The notes under the pieces are model-generated. The model did not search any database. It was not told the origin of the DNA and saw nothing but the letters and a program-made list of their open reading frames with translations. Shown here piece by piece: positions 1-11,900 of a DNA stretch of 64,000 nucleotides. This DNA comes from Leptodontidium sp. MPI-SDFR-AT-0119 (Eukaryota; Ascomycota; Leotiomycetes; Helotiales; Leptodontidiaceae). Each line of letters opens with the position of its first letter. Position 1 is the stretch's first letter. The translations under genes and the position numbers were made by a program. The stretch lies in the NCBI GenBank assembly GCA_020726505.1, contig JAHLEZ010000029.1:248001-312000 (forward strand), given 5' to 3'.

Positions 1-338
1 GCGATGCGATATCAGAATCTAAACAAAGGGGTATTAGCACAGGGTTTCTTGAATATTTGGAGCTGATTTTACTCACAGCACCATTCCCAGCTGTACTTTT
101 CAACATAATACTGAAACTCAGGATAGTTGTACTGGGGATGAGTTGCTCGAACATGATAATGGTAAAATAACACCAACTGGGCGAGAATGCTCGGCGAGAT
201 AGGGATTCCATTTGGGTCTTTGGTTGGATGCTGCACGAGTTCCTCCTCTAGCCTTTTGGCGGTTGAGATGTATTCCAAGCCGAGCGGCGTGGGAGTGAAG
301 GCCTCGTTAATCACCAGTGGTATGTTGTCTCCGTCCAT
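1..338 (-). CDS. hypothetical protein, 5' part only (runs off the left edge)
   Basis: I do not recognise this protein. The ATG at 338 opens exon 1 (338-77, 87 codons plus one base). It stops being open only if read through a good GTGAGT donor at 76-71. A matching acceptor (TTTGTTTAG) lies at 19-20, giving a 58-nt intron 76-19 and a second exon running 18-1 off the edge. The splice keeps the frame (WC-Tyr-Ser-Asp). The N-terminal part is soluble and aromatic-rich near its end (HYHVR, YNYPEFQYYVEKYSWEW). No domain could be assigned and the rest of the gene lies outside the window. Confidence 0.5.
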
Positions 339-1900
339 GCTTGAGAGCGGGATTGAATGTCTCGAAATGGATGTTTTAGCAATAAATGATATCTTTTTGG
401 TTTATCTCTCACCCCATGAGCCTAGTTCGATCTCTTAAATTGTGGCACAAATAGGACAAAGATTGTTCTTTGTTAATCAATTTTAGCGACCTCTGGATAC
501 TGGCGGAATGGCACCCTATCATCTTCTTCTAAAGTTAGAAACAATGGGACAAAGTCTCCATAAAGAATTGTATGGACGAAAAGCATGTTAGATACTGTTC
601 AAACCGCGAAGGTTGGGATTCCATGGGTGTTATGAAGTCTTATCCCTAAGGAGCTCAAAAGATCAGTCATTTTAAAACACTTAAATGGTCGAATGATCAC
701 CTTTACCGCCATGTCATTTCTGTGAAAAGCAAGACTGCGACTGTACGAGGCGTTATTAGGTGGCCGATTAAGGCACGTGCGCACCCCGCCAAATAGCTTT
801 ATTTACATGTAACCAAACCTCTTAATTACAATACTCTATGGCTCTTACGAGAACTGCAAAAAGCGCAAATCGTGTGTCTATGATAAAGCTTCCTCCCCAG
901 GTGTATCGCTATTAAGTTGTGTTAAGCCAGGAATAGGGAGCGGCGTCGGATGTCTACCTTCTTAAACTGCTCTGTGGCACCGAAAGCCCCGAGAAGTATG
1001 ATGAGTTTTTGGAACAGCATTTTGGGCAGTTTCTGTGAAATTTTGATGACATAAAAATAAGTATGCTTTAAAAAGAGGCGTAAATACGACAGTACCAGTT
1101 GAGCAGCGGTCTGGCGGGGAAAATGGCATCTAATATGTTATGTTGGACGCCAAGAGCTCACAATGTGAATATGTGCCATCAGATGCCCACCTAGAGCTCG
1201 GCCTAGTGATACAACAGTGGCCATGGATAATGTAGGATTGTTTGAACCACTTAAGTCCATATCCCTAGTTCCAACCAACAACAATGGATATCGATAGACG
1301 TAGGATCTTGAATGTATAACATTATTCTCGCCCATAGGAGTTGGTGCTTCAGGCCCCAGGAAGACATACGTGGCTTTAGCTTTAGATCGAACACTGTCGG
1401 CAAAGTTCAAAATGGCAAAGATAGGTATTGGAAGTTAAGATAACTCGAATCCTATTTGCTGTTGCGGGATCCTTCCAAGGAACGACCCTTGCTCGTTGTG
1501 GGACTTACACCATTATTGCTCACCAACAGCAGTTGGTGTTTCAGGTCCTAGGAAGACATATGTGGCATCAGCATTGGGTTGTATCTTGTCAACAAAGTTC
1601 GGTGTTGGAAGTTAGGATCTCGCTATTGCTGGTGCGGTGATCCTTCGCCAGAACTGCCGCTGCTGGGCTCTCAAGGAGGGGTTAGATGCAGGCAGTGCAG
1701 ATGTACGTATCAGCGTGAAGCCACAAAGGATCGAGGAGTGAGTTGGTTGATTGGTTGGTTGGTTGGCTACCTACCTTGTATCGTTCGAGGAGGAAGGCAG
1801 AAGGCAGGTTGGAGAGAAACGCCTTGGCTGCAGTAGTGTCTCACGTGACTACTTCTACAAAATGAGATCAGGTAACCGCTTTCGTTTGACCTTCGTCTGC
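339..1900. other. intergenic, no gene recognised; contains a degenerate tandem repeat
   Basis: Only short, low-complexity reading frames are present, none with a recognisable motif. The stretch holds the imperfect duplication listed at 1330-1690 and a GGTT/GGTTG microsatellite near 1745-1768. Confidence 0.5.
1330..1690. repeat. imperfect tandem duplication, period about 170-190 bp
   Basis: A segment around 1341-1500 recurs around 1533-1670. Shared blocks in the same order include TTGGTG-TTCAGG-CC-AGGAAGACATA-GTGGC (1341 and 1533), GGT-TTGGAAGTTA (1424 and 1601) and GCGG-GATCCTTC (about 1464 and 1634). Spacing drifts from 192 to 170 bp, so copies have acquired indels. Several differences are C-to-T (GGCCCC versus GGTCCT, TACG versus TATG), which would fit old repeat-induced point mutation but is also ordinary decay. 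Confidence 0.55.
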
Positions 1901-1903
1901 GAA

Positions 1904-1912
1904 TATATATAA
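1904..1912 (+). promoter_or_regulatory. TATA-like element upstream of the TLD gene remnant
   Basis: TATATATAAG lies about 90 bp upstream of the ATG at 2001, a normal TATA position for a filamentous fungus. Assigned by sequence and position only. Confidence 0.35.
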
Positions 1913-2000
1913 GTCGGTTGGGAGCCTTGACGTTGGATTCTCATACTCTCAAAGATTCCTTACTAGCCTCCATCCATATTTTGCCAATAAAATCAGCAGA

Positions 2001-4350
2001 ATGGAAACGCCACGATCAAAAGCCCGCGCGTCGAGTAGCATCTTGCCGCGCATCGAGACACAGGGTATATCCGTGTCCTAGCCTTAGTAATTTCGAGTCG
2101 CTCACCTGAATAAAAACCCAGATCAGTTCCAGGCAAGATTCAGAAAGATATTCCGGGGCTCTTGTCTTTCATCACGTGAGCTGGATTGGCTCAAGACGAT
2201 TTTTGAGAAGTTCTCTTCGACGTCTCAAGTACCAGTCTGTAAGTGAAAGTTCACATAAATTCGTCACTGCGCTACTCTGACTATTTTCTATTAGGTTGGA
2301 ATACGTCGGACCTGATCAAGTTCATGGAGGTTACCCTGCCGGAGGAGCTGAAGTCGGACTTGACGAGAGCCGGTCCCCTATTATTTAGATGTGTTCAGCG
2401 TCTGGGATCCTTTCCATGGCACAATCAGCCTCTCCAGGTACAGGGTATCGACTTGGAAACCCTTGGGACCGCCGTTGTGATTCTTCTGCGGCGTTATGAA
2501 AGTAACCTCCTTCCTTTCGTCGTTACGAAGAGTTGGAGTCTCGACAATCCTCAAGAAATTGACGGTGATACGCAGCAAGATCAATGGCTACACAAGCTGT
2601 TATTCCAATGTATGTCTGTGGTCTCGGATACACTGGAGGAAGCGGATGTCGAAGAATCCGTAGTCAAAGAAATTCCGGACGACCAAGTCATCGTGGACAA
2701 ACTCTCAGATGACAGTGATTCGGGCGACGTCTCAAACGTGGTGGCCAGCGATGACGACCATCTTCTTCAAGCTCACGCGCTTGTTTCAGCTGGCAACAGA
2801 TATCGCAGCGAGGATGACGAGAAGATGGTGTTTATGTACGGTCCCCCAATCATCGAGGTAACCGCACTCCCTTCGTCGAAGTCTCAAGACTTGCGAGGCT
2901 TGATTCCCAACGACGAGTTCGAGTCGCTCCTGAAAATTCTACTTGCCTGCCAGCTGTACTATGCGGTAGTGGGCCCGAGAATCTATGTGCAAACGGCGGT
3001 GCTTTGGACAAGCTCACCAGCACTGCTTTCAGTGGCTTTTCACAATCCGGAATTCAGCGAGGGATCACATGGAATCTCTTCAACTCAGGCTTAACTACAA
3101 CAGTAGTAGGTTGCTTGTGAATGCATACTCTCGTGTCAGTACTGACCTCTAACAGCCAAACATCTTTTCAGCTCTGCCACGGTTGTTCGCGCCTTTCATT
3201 TTGGATCAATACTTAGATCATGATTCAATTTTATCATCCACAAAGACCGTAGCAGCTTCGTTGATACGGAAAGCTTTCAGGCAAAATCAGTCATCAAACG
3301 GAAGGAACGAAAGCATCCTCGATGCTCTCCTTCTTGTCAAGCTTGCGACGATCCTCCCTGTCGATCTCCCGCTACAAACTGCCTCAGTCATTTCCACTGT
3401 TTCATGCGAGGACTTCAATCTCAACCCCATCCGCGACCAAATTCAATCAAAAAATCAGCCACTTTTGCTGTTAGTCAAAGGTTTCGCTTCGTCTTCTACA
3501 AGCTCCGATTTTGACGATACAGAGGTGGTTGTCGGGGCATTTCTGCCCCACAATGCAACCCCTTCACAAAGCCGGAGACAAAACGCCTAAGTCTTCCAGC
3601 TGTCAAATGAGCTCCTGTCTGTCCATTGTAGCGAGGTAGAGGCGCGATACTTTTTGGATGAGGGTGTACACAAGTTTCAGATCCAAACCCCAAGCAACGA
3701 TCTCGCCGAACTGTCCTTGAACGAGAAAACTGAAGTTGCACGGCTTTTCGTGCCACGAAGTGATGGTAGACCGGTTGCCACTTTGAGCAAAATTCGGATT
3801 GCTAGCATAGATCTTGTGGGCTTTTCTGCTGGTAAAGGCAGGTTGCAGATGTCTTCTGACGACAGTTTCTATGTTCCGAGTCGAGCAATATTCCCGACCA
3901 GGATTTTGCCCCTCAGTCAAACACGACAACACACTGCCGCGGAGTTCAGTTTTCTATCCATCATCACGTCCGCTTTAGCACTTGTCGTCATATACCAGCT
4001 TTGCCCGAATTTGCCGCCACCCATCTAACTCGTTGCCCGGCCTTCCGGGCGCTATCTTCAACTTTCTCTGGAGCTCAAGCGTGGCACTGGGCACACCTTT
4101 CATCGCATGGAACGTCACATTCGCCGAAAACAGAAACAGCGTCGCTATTAGCATCGCCATAGCTCTAGGCTCGGTCCTCGCTGTTGCAATACTAGAGGTT
4201 GGCAGTTTATTGCTCTGGGGGCCTATTGTTGCGTGGTGGATTGCTGGTGTTTTACTCCTCTCGCGCGATAGGTGGGAGGTGGGTGCCTGGTGGTTCAGAG
4301 TTGTTCTCGCCGCGAAAGTGGTAGAATTGACTCAGAATCGCTTTTCCTGA
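2001..4350 (+). pseudogene. RTC5-like TLD-domain protein, broken
   Basis: The reading matches my memory of the fungal RTC5 family (restriction of telomere capping 5, TLD domain). It has the N-terminal ARF-x-F/E-x-W helix, then AGPLLFRCVQRLGSFPWHNQ, a hydrophobic middle helix (FESLLKILLACQL), LPRLFAPF and a TLD-type core ending in VFQLSNELLSVH...YFLDEGVHKFQI. Exons seen: 2001-2064, 2122-2238, 2295-3105, then 3156 onward, with introns of 57, 56 and 50 nt that keep phase. Lesions: the frame changes by one base near 2960-2975, since the conserved continuation (SGIQRGITWNLFNSGL) is in another frame. A TAA at 3588-3590 interrupts the TLD core (GCC TAA GTC). A further frame change near 4010-4030 is needed to reach the hydrophobic C-terminal segment ending at 4350. 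The TAA could be CAA changed by C-to-T. Assembly error could explain one lesion but hardly all three. The membrane-like tail (3930-4350) might be a separate gene. Confidence 0.6.
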
Positions 4351-5069
4351 ATTTTCTTGCCGCGCTGAGAACCCCAAATGAGATACGCTGTTCCATAAAA
4401 GTCGCTGAGGGAAGGGTCATACGGTTTTTAGATGGTTGAAGCGATGGCGTAAAACGTGAATAAGGAGTAGAAGAAGGGATCATCAACCATTTCTGTGGGG
4501 TATTTGGTTGAGGACCATGGAAATCTCTGTGTGTGATTCAGTATTAAATCTGAGAACATATATGTCAGTCTATCTTGATTGTCGTTTTGGAATATGAACG
4601 TACACGTTGTGCTTTTCATTGAGGATGTGAAGTTCTAGAGTGAGGAATTCAAGAGATGCTCCTCACTCAAACGCATGCGAACGTCATTGAGAGCGCAAGC
4701 GAACTCCACAGCACTGGGTGATTCTAGCACTTCGGGTCTCCCATGGCTGCCGTAGCTATTAGACCCCGCCATCTTCATCATAAGGTTTTGGTGAGAGTCT
4801 CGCTTAATTTTAGGGGTGCGCAATTAATTCTGATACCCACTGGTGGTGGCTAATGGACTGTGGCTGACACGACTGTGGCTTGACCCGAATTATTTTCCGG
4901 ATCGAGGCTGGTGCGGAATACGTAGCCTTCCTCACTCCCAATCCTCCCTCTCTACAACCTATTTACCTACAAAGTATCCTCAACCTCCACCTCGAGTCCT
5001 CTCACTGCCGTCACTCTTTCGGTCGCCTTTCTTATATCCTTCGATGCGGCGTTATTTGCAGCGGTAACA
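4351..5069. other. intergenic, nothing recognised
   Basis: Short spurious frames only. The last 150 bases are pyrimidine-rich, as expected for the 5' leader of the ERD1-like gene that starts at 5070. Confidence 0.5.
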
Positions 5070-6494
5070 ATGGATGGTGACCCGGCCGTGGAGCCCGAAC
5101 TCGACTCCTTTAGTCTGACACTCCCTTTGCCATACAGAGTCGCATTGATTGTAGTATTAGGTGTGTATGCGCTTTCTCAATTGCAGGATTTTGGCTGGAC
5201 TCTGGCTGATAGTAAATAGGCGTTTGGGCATGGGGTGCAAATCTGCATTATCTGTCTCTTGTTAAAATCGTTTGTCCCCTTCCCTCTCTTCCCGACCTTC
5301 TCCTTCCCTCCTCTCTCTCCAGCAGTTACTAAAACATGTAAACAGGATGTTCCCTCCCTCATACACTACCCACAACGAACCTCGCCTCGAACAGACCTCC
5401 CCCACCATCTCTCAACATACCGCCTCGCCCTTCTCCTCACGCTACCCTTCTCCCTCTCCATCCTCCTCTTCTGGGCACTCTCGCACCGCAATCCAACACT
5501 GGTAATCTACTACGACTTCCTCCCAATATCGCTCCTACTACTACTGCTCGTCATATTCTTCCTCCCCAGGCGATTCTCCTCTACAGGACGAACCCGCTTC
5601 CTAAAGACCCTACGGCGTGTCTCGATTGGTGGCCTGGCCCAAGCACATGATGGCAAATTCGGCGACATTCTCCTCGCAGATGTGCTTACATCTTACGCAA
5701 AGATAATCGCGGACCTCTTCGTAGCTCTTTGCATGTTCTTTTCGCATAATGGATCTGCAACAAAGCGCCCCGACCGTGCCTGCGGAGGACAGTACCTTGT
5801 CCCGATCATAATTTCAATCCCATCCCTCATTCGTCTCCGACAGTGCTTGATCGAATATGTTCGCGTGCGAGTCTCGAATCGTAGGAATGGTGGAATCGGC
5901 GCTCAAGGATGGGGAGGTCAACATCTAGCCAATGCGCTGAAGTATTCTTCTGCGTTCCCAGTTATCATACTCTCGGCTCTTCAGCGCAATCTAAGTTTAA
6001 ACCATGACGCAGTCGGGTTGACAGAAAAGTCTCTCTACCGCGCCTGGCTTATCGCAGTCATCATAAACTCCCTATATAGTTTCTATTGGGACGTTGCTAA
6101 AGATTGGGATCTTACACTTTTCTCGGCCTTGCGCTCCCCATCAAAAACACAGCGCAACATACCCTTCGGACTACGCTCGCGCCTGTTCTTCCATACCAAA
6201 GAACTGTACTACATCGTCATCGTCCTCGATCTCCTACTCCGCTGCACATGGTCCCTCAAACTTTCTCCGCATCTTGATCACTTCGCTGATTTCGAGAGCG
6301 GGATCTTCCTCATGGAGTTCTTGGAGGTGGGCAGGAGATGGATCTGGATTTTCTTCCGTGTCGAGACAGAGTGGGTCAGGACTACAGATCGGGGTGTGCT
6401 TGGTGGACCTGGTCAGGATGATGTCCTGCTGGGCGAGTACAGTGATGGCCTGGAGGATTTTGGGTACAGCAGTGGAAAGGATGATGATGATTGA
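5070..6494 (+). CDS. ERD1-like EXS-domain membrane protein
   Basis: Three exons: 5070-5160, 5220-5269 and 5346-6494 (introns 59 and 76 nt), giving 429 residues with every phase consistent. The N-terminus (EPELDSFSLTLPLPYR, then VWAWGANLHYLSLVKI) and the C-terminal half (GLRSRLFFHTKELYYIV, HLDHFADFESGIFLMEFLEVGRRWIWIFFRVETEW) are typical of the EXS family represented by yeast Erd1. Erd1 is a Golgi membrane protein needed to retain ER luminal proteins and, in yeast, to recycle phosphate from Golgi glycosylation. Several hydrophobic spans are visible (about residues 20-40, 75-115, 245-300 and 335-350). The acidic Asp-rich tail is a family trait. The single long coding exon has no visible lesion. 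Function is inferred from family only. Confidence 0.88.
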
Positions 6495-8170
6495 TATGGT
6501 TGGGTGGTTGTTTGATTGTTAGACTTGCCTGGGGCGAATCAAGCGAAACTAGTATCGGACATGAGAAACTTGTACCGTTCGTTTTGATTTGGGTGCAGTT
6601 GTAAGAGTACGATATGATGCACGAGTGTATGACCTTACTCGGAAAGGCTGAATAGAGTTTGATGTTTGAATAGATGGGGTATCGTTATAGAAGTATTTGC
6701 CATTTGAAACGACAACATCTCCTCAAATCCATAGAGAATCCAAGGAGCCATATGCACTGCCAGCTACGGAGTACTCCTCCATCCGCGGCCACTGTTCGGC
6801 ACAAGATATATTCGCTAAAACATCTTGAGGTCAATCCCCCCCCCCCTAAAAACACCTTGTCGAAACCCATGTAAAATTTCTCGCTTTCAAGCTCCGTTTC
6901 CCCAGATTTTAGATCCCAGCTGCTCCACCGTCACAGCAAAAAGAAAAAGAAAGTTCTGCAGCTCATGCGCCGACATATCTCATCGCCCCATCGAAAAATC
7001 TTCAGTTGCGGGTGTACCTGACCCAGACAGACCGAAGTAACCCACCACACACCTGCGAGTAGAAGCCTACCGCTGTCAGGCATATGGCTTGCATTGCATA
7101 AGTTTCATAAGCTGCGGCTCTGGATCTAAGATCAAGATCTCGCTGCAGCACCTCGGTTCCCTCCCATAAATCAACAGCAAGTGCAAGATCAACAAGACAC
7201 AATCAATAATTTGCAAGCAGGCGAGGCGATTATCGTTCTAGAAGACCACAAGAAGAATTGACAGGTTGCACATGACAGTCTTATTTTCGATGGCGCCATA
7301 TCTTCAGGCTATTTGGTGGGCGGTGATGGGTGCTTGCTTGCGATTTCCATTACGTTTAGTTCGTCATTCTCTGCATCGTCTCCCCGCATTCTGCGCTTCA
7401 CGACACCCAAGAAGCACCAGAACTGTAGGCAGTTACCTAGTCCACGGCGAGTTAAATACGCACGCTGCGGCTTCACCGCCTGGGCATCGATATTCCTGGC
7501 TCTCTGTTTCTGTACAAAGTGCAATTTTTGCTATATTTTCCGCCTTTCATCTTACTTCGTGTCCTGCTTTTGGTGTTTTCGTGTCACGGATGCTTCTGAG
7601 TGACTCTGTTTGCCTCCTCGGCGTTGGGTAATGCTTTGCGGCGAGAGGCCCGGATAGGGTGATGAGGCTAGGATGATGCCATGCCGTGCTACATACTACC
7701 AGCCCAGCCCAGCCCAGTGTGCCCGCGCCCGTCCCTCCCAGCTGTGATGGAGGTGATGATGAGATGCAATTTTTCTTTACCGTTAAGACTCTTGGCTTTG
7801 AGGGGAAGGCTTTCCGCAAGGTAAGGTAGCCTTGCGTGACCGTCGGAGTGGTAAGTAAGTAGGTAGGTATATCTATGGCTATGCCCTGCTCCTTCCTTAA
7901 ATCCTTCTCTCACTTCCTCTATTCACCTACGGAATATCCACTGCGAGTCCCAGCTATATACATACCACCATTGCAACATACAGCTGCTCATTCACGAACC
8001 TGTCTCTCAACCGGTCATTGTTGATTCACAACCTCTACCCCGCGACGACTACCCACCAACTCAACTGACCCTACGCCAACACTTACTCTCTGTCCATCCT
8101 GACCAGAAATCGAATCGCATCCCCCACCACAGACAACCGATTAAACAGAGATCCAAGCAACCCAGCAAAT
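6495..8170. other. intergenic: 3' end of the ERD1-like gene and long 5' region of the DUF3602 gene
   Basis: No convincing coding frame. Simple-sequence stretches include an 11-C run near 6837, CCCAG repeats near 7700-7716 and a TAAGTAGGTAGG tract near 7855. The last 250 bases are C/A-rich without G clusters, typical of a fungal 5' leader. Confidence 0.5.
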
Positions 8171-8912
8171 ATGGCAGCAGTACCCAAATCCCTCAGCGAG
8201 ACCGGTCGCAGAGACAGCAACAACTCGCAGAAGAGAGCTGCTCTTTCTCACGGTCGTGGTGGAGCCGGTACGTTACGTTTCCATTTCCGCCTCTCTTTCC
8301 AATCCCAACTCGGGAAGAAATTGCCATTGCAAATGTAACGCAAGGAGTAAAGATTGGCACAGCAAGGAGATGACCCAAACTGACAAGAGCAAACAGGCAA
8401 TATCGGCGTTTCTTCTTCTGACAACGCACCCGTCGACCTCGAGACCCCAACTATCAAGAGTGACGTCTACACCACTGGCCGAGGAGGAAGTGGGAATATG
8501 GCCAAGAACACTGATGCGCAAGAGGCGAGACGGGCTCAAGATGTCGTTGCGTATGTACCTTTCCCTTCCCTCTCCATCAATACTCCGCCTCCTAATTTCC
8601 CCTCAACCAACTCTTTAAACGATGCCAATGAGCTACACTAACAAACATCTCAGCCACCCCCGCCGCGAATCTGGAAACAATACGCACGTCGGCCGAGGCG
8701 GTGCAGCGAACGTCTTCAAGCCCTCCGCCGCCGATATTGAGAACGCAAAGAAAGACAACGCGAAGTGGGAGAGTGCCGTGGGCGATGATAGGAGTGAGGA
8801 TGGACGGGAGGGACTTGTTCCTGGGGCGAAACCTGCGAAGACCGACAATGAGAAGAGTAAGGGCCTCGCGGATAGGGGGAAGGAGTGGCTTATGGGGAAG
8901 ATTGGGAAATAA
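8171..8912 (+). CDS. DUF3602 small basic protein
   Basis: Three exons: 8171-8267, 8397-8550 and 8654-8912, giving 169 residues with consistent phases. The protein carries the hallmark repeated Gly-rich motif of fungal DUF3602 proteins three times: HGRGGAGNI (about residue 28), TTGRGGSGNM (about 60) and HVGRGGAANVF (about 99). It ends in GLADRGKEWLMGKIGK. These small, low-complexity proteins are common in Pezizomycotina and their function is unknown; some relatives respond to stress. No signal peptide or membrane span is visible. The start is the first ATG after a long C/A-rich leader and matches the family N-terminus (MAAVPKSLSETGRRDS). Confidence 0.88.
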
Positions 8913-11900
8913 ATCTTTCGTGGGTGAATGTTCAGAGGAAATGGAAGAGGCTGAAGGGACGGGGGATGTGACGGGATGGCATTGATAGATGAATGGCTGA
9001 GTGGAAGGGAGGGTAAGATACCCGGCGTTACTTTTGCTTTACGGGTACTCTGCTTTTCTTGGTCCATTCGTACGGTTTCTGGAGTTCTTGGTTGTTTGAC
9101 TTCATTCATTATCTTTTTTTCTGCATCAACGAGGATTTTCCATGGCTTAATGATAATTAGCACTCTGGTCAGAGAAGAATCACAAACAGCCTTACAGTAC
9201 ACTCACGTCTTCTGTTTTGATATCACTGCAGCTTGCTTTTTCAGTTACTTACATGTCACTAGCTTTGATTAGCTAGCTAAGCCAGGGAACGAGTATTGGG
9301 TTCTGATTTGGTGCAGAAAAAGACCTCCTAGCTTTTGATTTCATCTTCTTGTCAGGTAGAGCGAGTAAGGTGAGGTGAGATCAGATAAGGTATTGCATGT
9401 GCTTAATTCCTAAGAACCGAGATCTTAGACTGCGAATGCTCGAGTTACCCAACGCCCAGAAATCCCCTGAAAGAGCGGGATGGGAATATCCTGCTGTACA
9501 GGCTCGGCTTCCTAGGAAATGTAGCACTCGGTCGGATTTTAGACCTGCCTCAGAACGAGGACGAGTAAGAGTGCTGAGATCAAAAGTCGGAGTTGGTGTT
9601 GTTCGATTCAAATCATGCTTCATGAGTCGACGAGCATGTGGGAAAGGAATTGTATGCTTCTAATCCCCTGCGAATTAATGTAGTTGGTTGTCAGGTAACT
9701 ATGCCTGCTTGGAACATGGCAAATGAAGTAAGTAGGTAAGTACCTCTCCATTCCTCGATCTGTCTAAACTTTCTATGTCCCTCTCAGTGCATTTGTGTAC
9801 AAAATTTTGCCCATAACAGATAGTACTTATTGAGTGTTGAACTGCTTAACGATTATCTGTAGCTGACATTAGACGGGGAGAAGTCTTCGGCTTCGTAATG
9901 CTGCATTCAACATCTGTCGTAGATATTCCCCGATAGCATCTACCTGAAGATAATGGTTTTAAAGCAAAGCTATAAGTTATAAGTTTTTGGTGGGTTATTA
10001 AGTAGATTACTCTCCTATGTTTCAGTTGACTCCTTTGTTTACTCTCTTCCACAATCACGATGTTGAACAGAGACGCCCACTGCTATTCTCCCAGCTGCAG
10101 AGCAGTGGATGGGAAACTTACTGGTAGCCACGATAGTTACCAGGATCAAAGATATTCTGAACTCACATCCTCCTGTTATTGTTGTTGACTCTCCTGCATT
10201 CTGGCCTCGCCTCGCACGAAAAAAGGGGAACAGGCGAAGCCCGACTTGAGACACCAGCCACACCAAACAGCACCGCACCGCCACCAAAACACAAAACACA
10301 GAAATACAACGTCAACCCACCACCCATCCCATCACTCCAAGCCTACCTATTCCAAATAATCCTTTTTTTTTCTAACCAAAAACACTTCCTAACACTCGAC
10401 ATCTTAGTGCACGCCCCATATGATGCTAAGCCCATTTTTTTCTATTTTTGAAAAAAGGTCCTGCGTCTGTCCATCTGCAAGGGGTTGACCATCTAAGCGC
10501 CAATGCGAACCCACCCTGGCCTGGCTGGAAAGGTCATGTCCAAGTCTCTAAATATAAACCCCTAACTTTCTTTTCCTTCTTTCTTTCTTTCTTGCTTTCT
10601 TTGGTAGGGCGGTTGGTGTTTTTTGATACCGTGCTTGATCTATTTTTCTGTTATTCTTTGGTTTACGGGTACAGAGCGAGTATTATTCTAGGAGGTGGAT
10701 GGGTTGTCAGTCTCGCTTTGACCTCCTGTCTTCTTCTGACATGTGGTGGGCTATATTTACTTTCTCTCTGTGCATACCTCACAGCGAAGTTTGGACATCA
10801 CGAATAGAAGGCTAAACATAAACAGAATCAAATCAAATGAAGCCCCCAGGAAAAGAAAATTAGTGGCATAGCGTACCATTCTCCTTCACCTTCCTTTCGT
10901 TCCCAATGCCGCATCCTCACCTTACCCTGTGGCGTATATTTGTCACTCCAAAAAGCTTGGCAATCGCTTCCGTCGTAACGGAATAACGAATCAGGAGATA
11001 GCATGGTTGGTAACCTAAGCTGAGTTATGTCAGCGGATTCAGAATCCCCCCCATTGGTGAATTCGTAACTTACTAGCGGCTTCTCGCTACGACCTGGCGG
11101 AGCGGAGCGGAGGTTGTGTTCCGATATGGGGAATTTTTGAGAGTTGGGATAGTGGATGGAGGATTGTTTGGGGATTTATGAGGTATTTTGCGGGGATGAA
11201 GAGGATGGTAGTTGTGGGCTTGGTTTGAATTTTTTTTTTGGTTTATGTGTTTGTTCGTTTGGTTTCTTGTTCGTTGGTAAGTAAGTGAAACGAGAGACCT
11301 CAACAACTTGTCTGGCAGGTACATTCTCCCCCCCCCCCTTCAGAACCACTGCAGAATATCTTGTATTGGTATTCCTTGGGGAGTGGCTGTGCGTCCACAT
11401 TTCCTCTCAAACCCCCAGATTCAAGTTCACCAGACACCAAGCAAAGCGGGGAAGTAAGTGAAGCTTGAGGCTTGCGTTTCCTCGCGCTTAGAGCTCTTAT
11501 GAGATCTATTCGATGAGCAGAAATGTAGAAACCAAGTTTCCGGAACAGAGTCCGGCATCCGTACCGGGGAGAGTTTCCTATCTGAATCATGACAAAGTCA
11601 CAAAGAGGGGTCCGAACATTGGAGATCCTGAAGAGATCAGGGATGTTGAGAATCCGATATCGTAAACATCCATCTTAGACTGGAAGATCGTCCAACATAA
11701 CTCCAATCATAGCCCAGTATAGAATCGACGCCACAGTATGGGAGCTCGTTCCGGATGAGCCTGCAGATGTCTAAGTGCCGGGGAGCAGACGTGCCGTCTT
11801 TGACAGGTGCAGGTAGCCATGTTGTGTGGTTGCCACCTCGATCGAAAGCTGTGGGTAGGGTTCTCCCAATCTTGGAAATAGAGTAGGACTCGTTGAAATA

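Noticed and set aside
9580..9620. tRNA-like T-loop phrase (TTCGATTC) near 9600
   Set aside because: No matching acceptor stem, D-arm or anticodon arm could be drawn around it.
10448..10807. 119-codon hydrophobic frame in the gene-poor interval
   Set aside because: Driven by a TTTC-rich tract that encodes Phe/Leu/Ser runs; no motif and no splice or promoter support.
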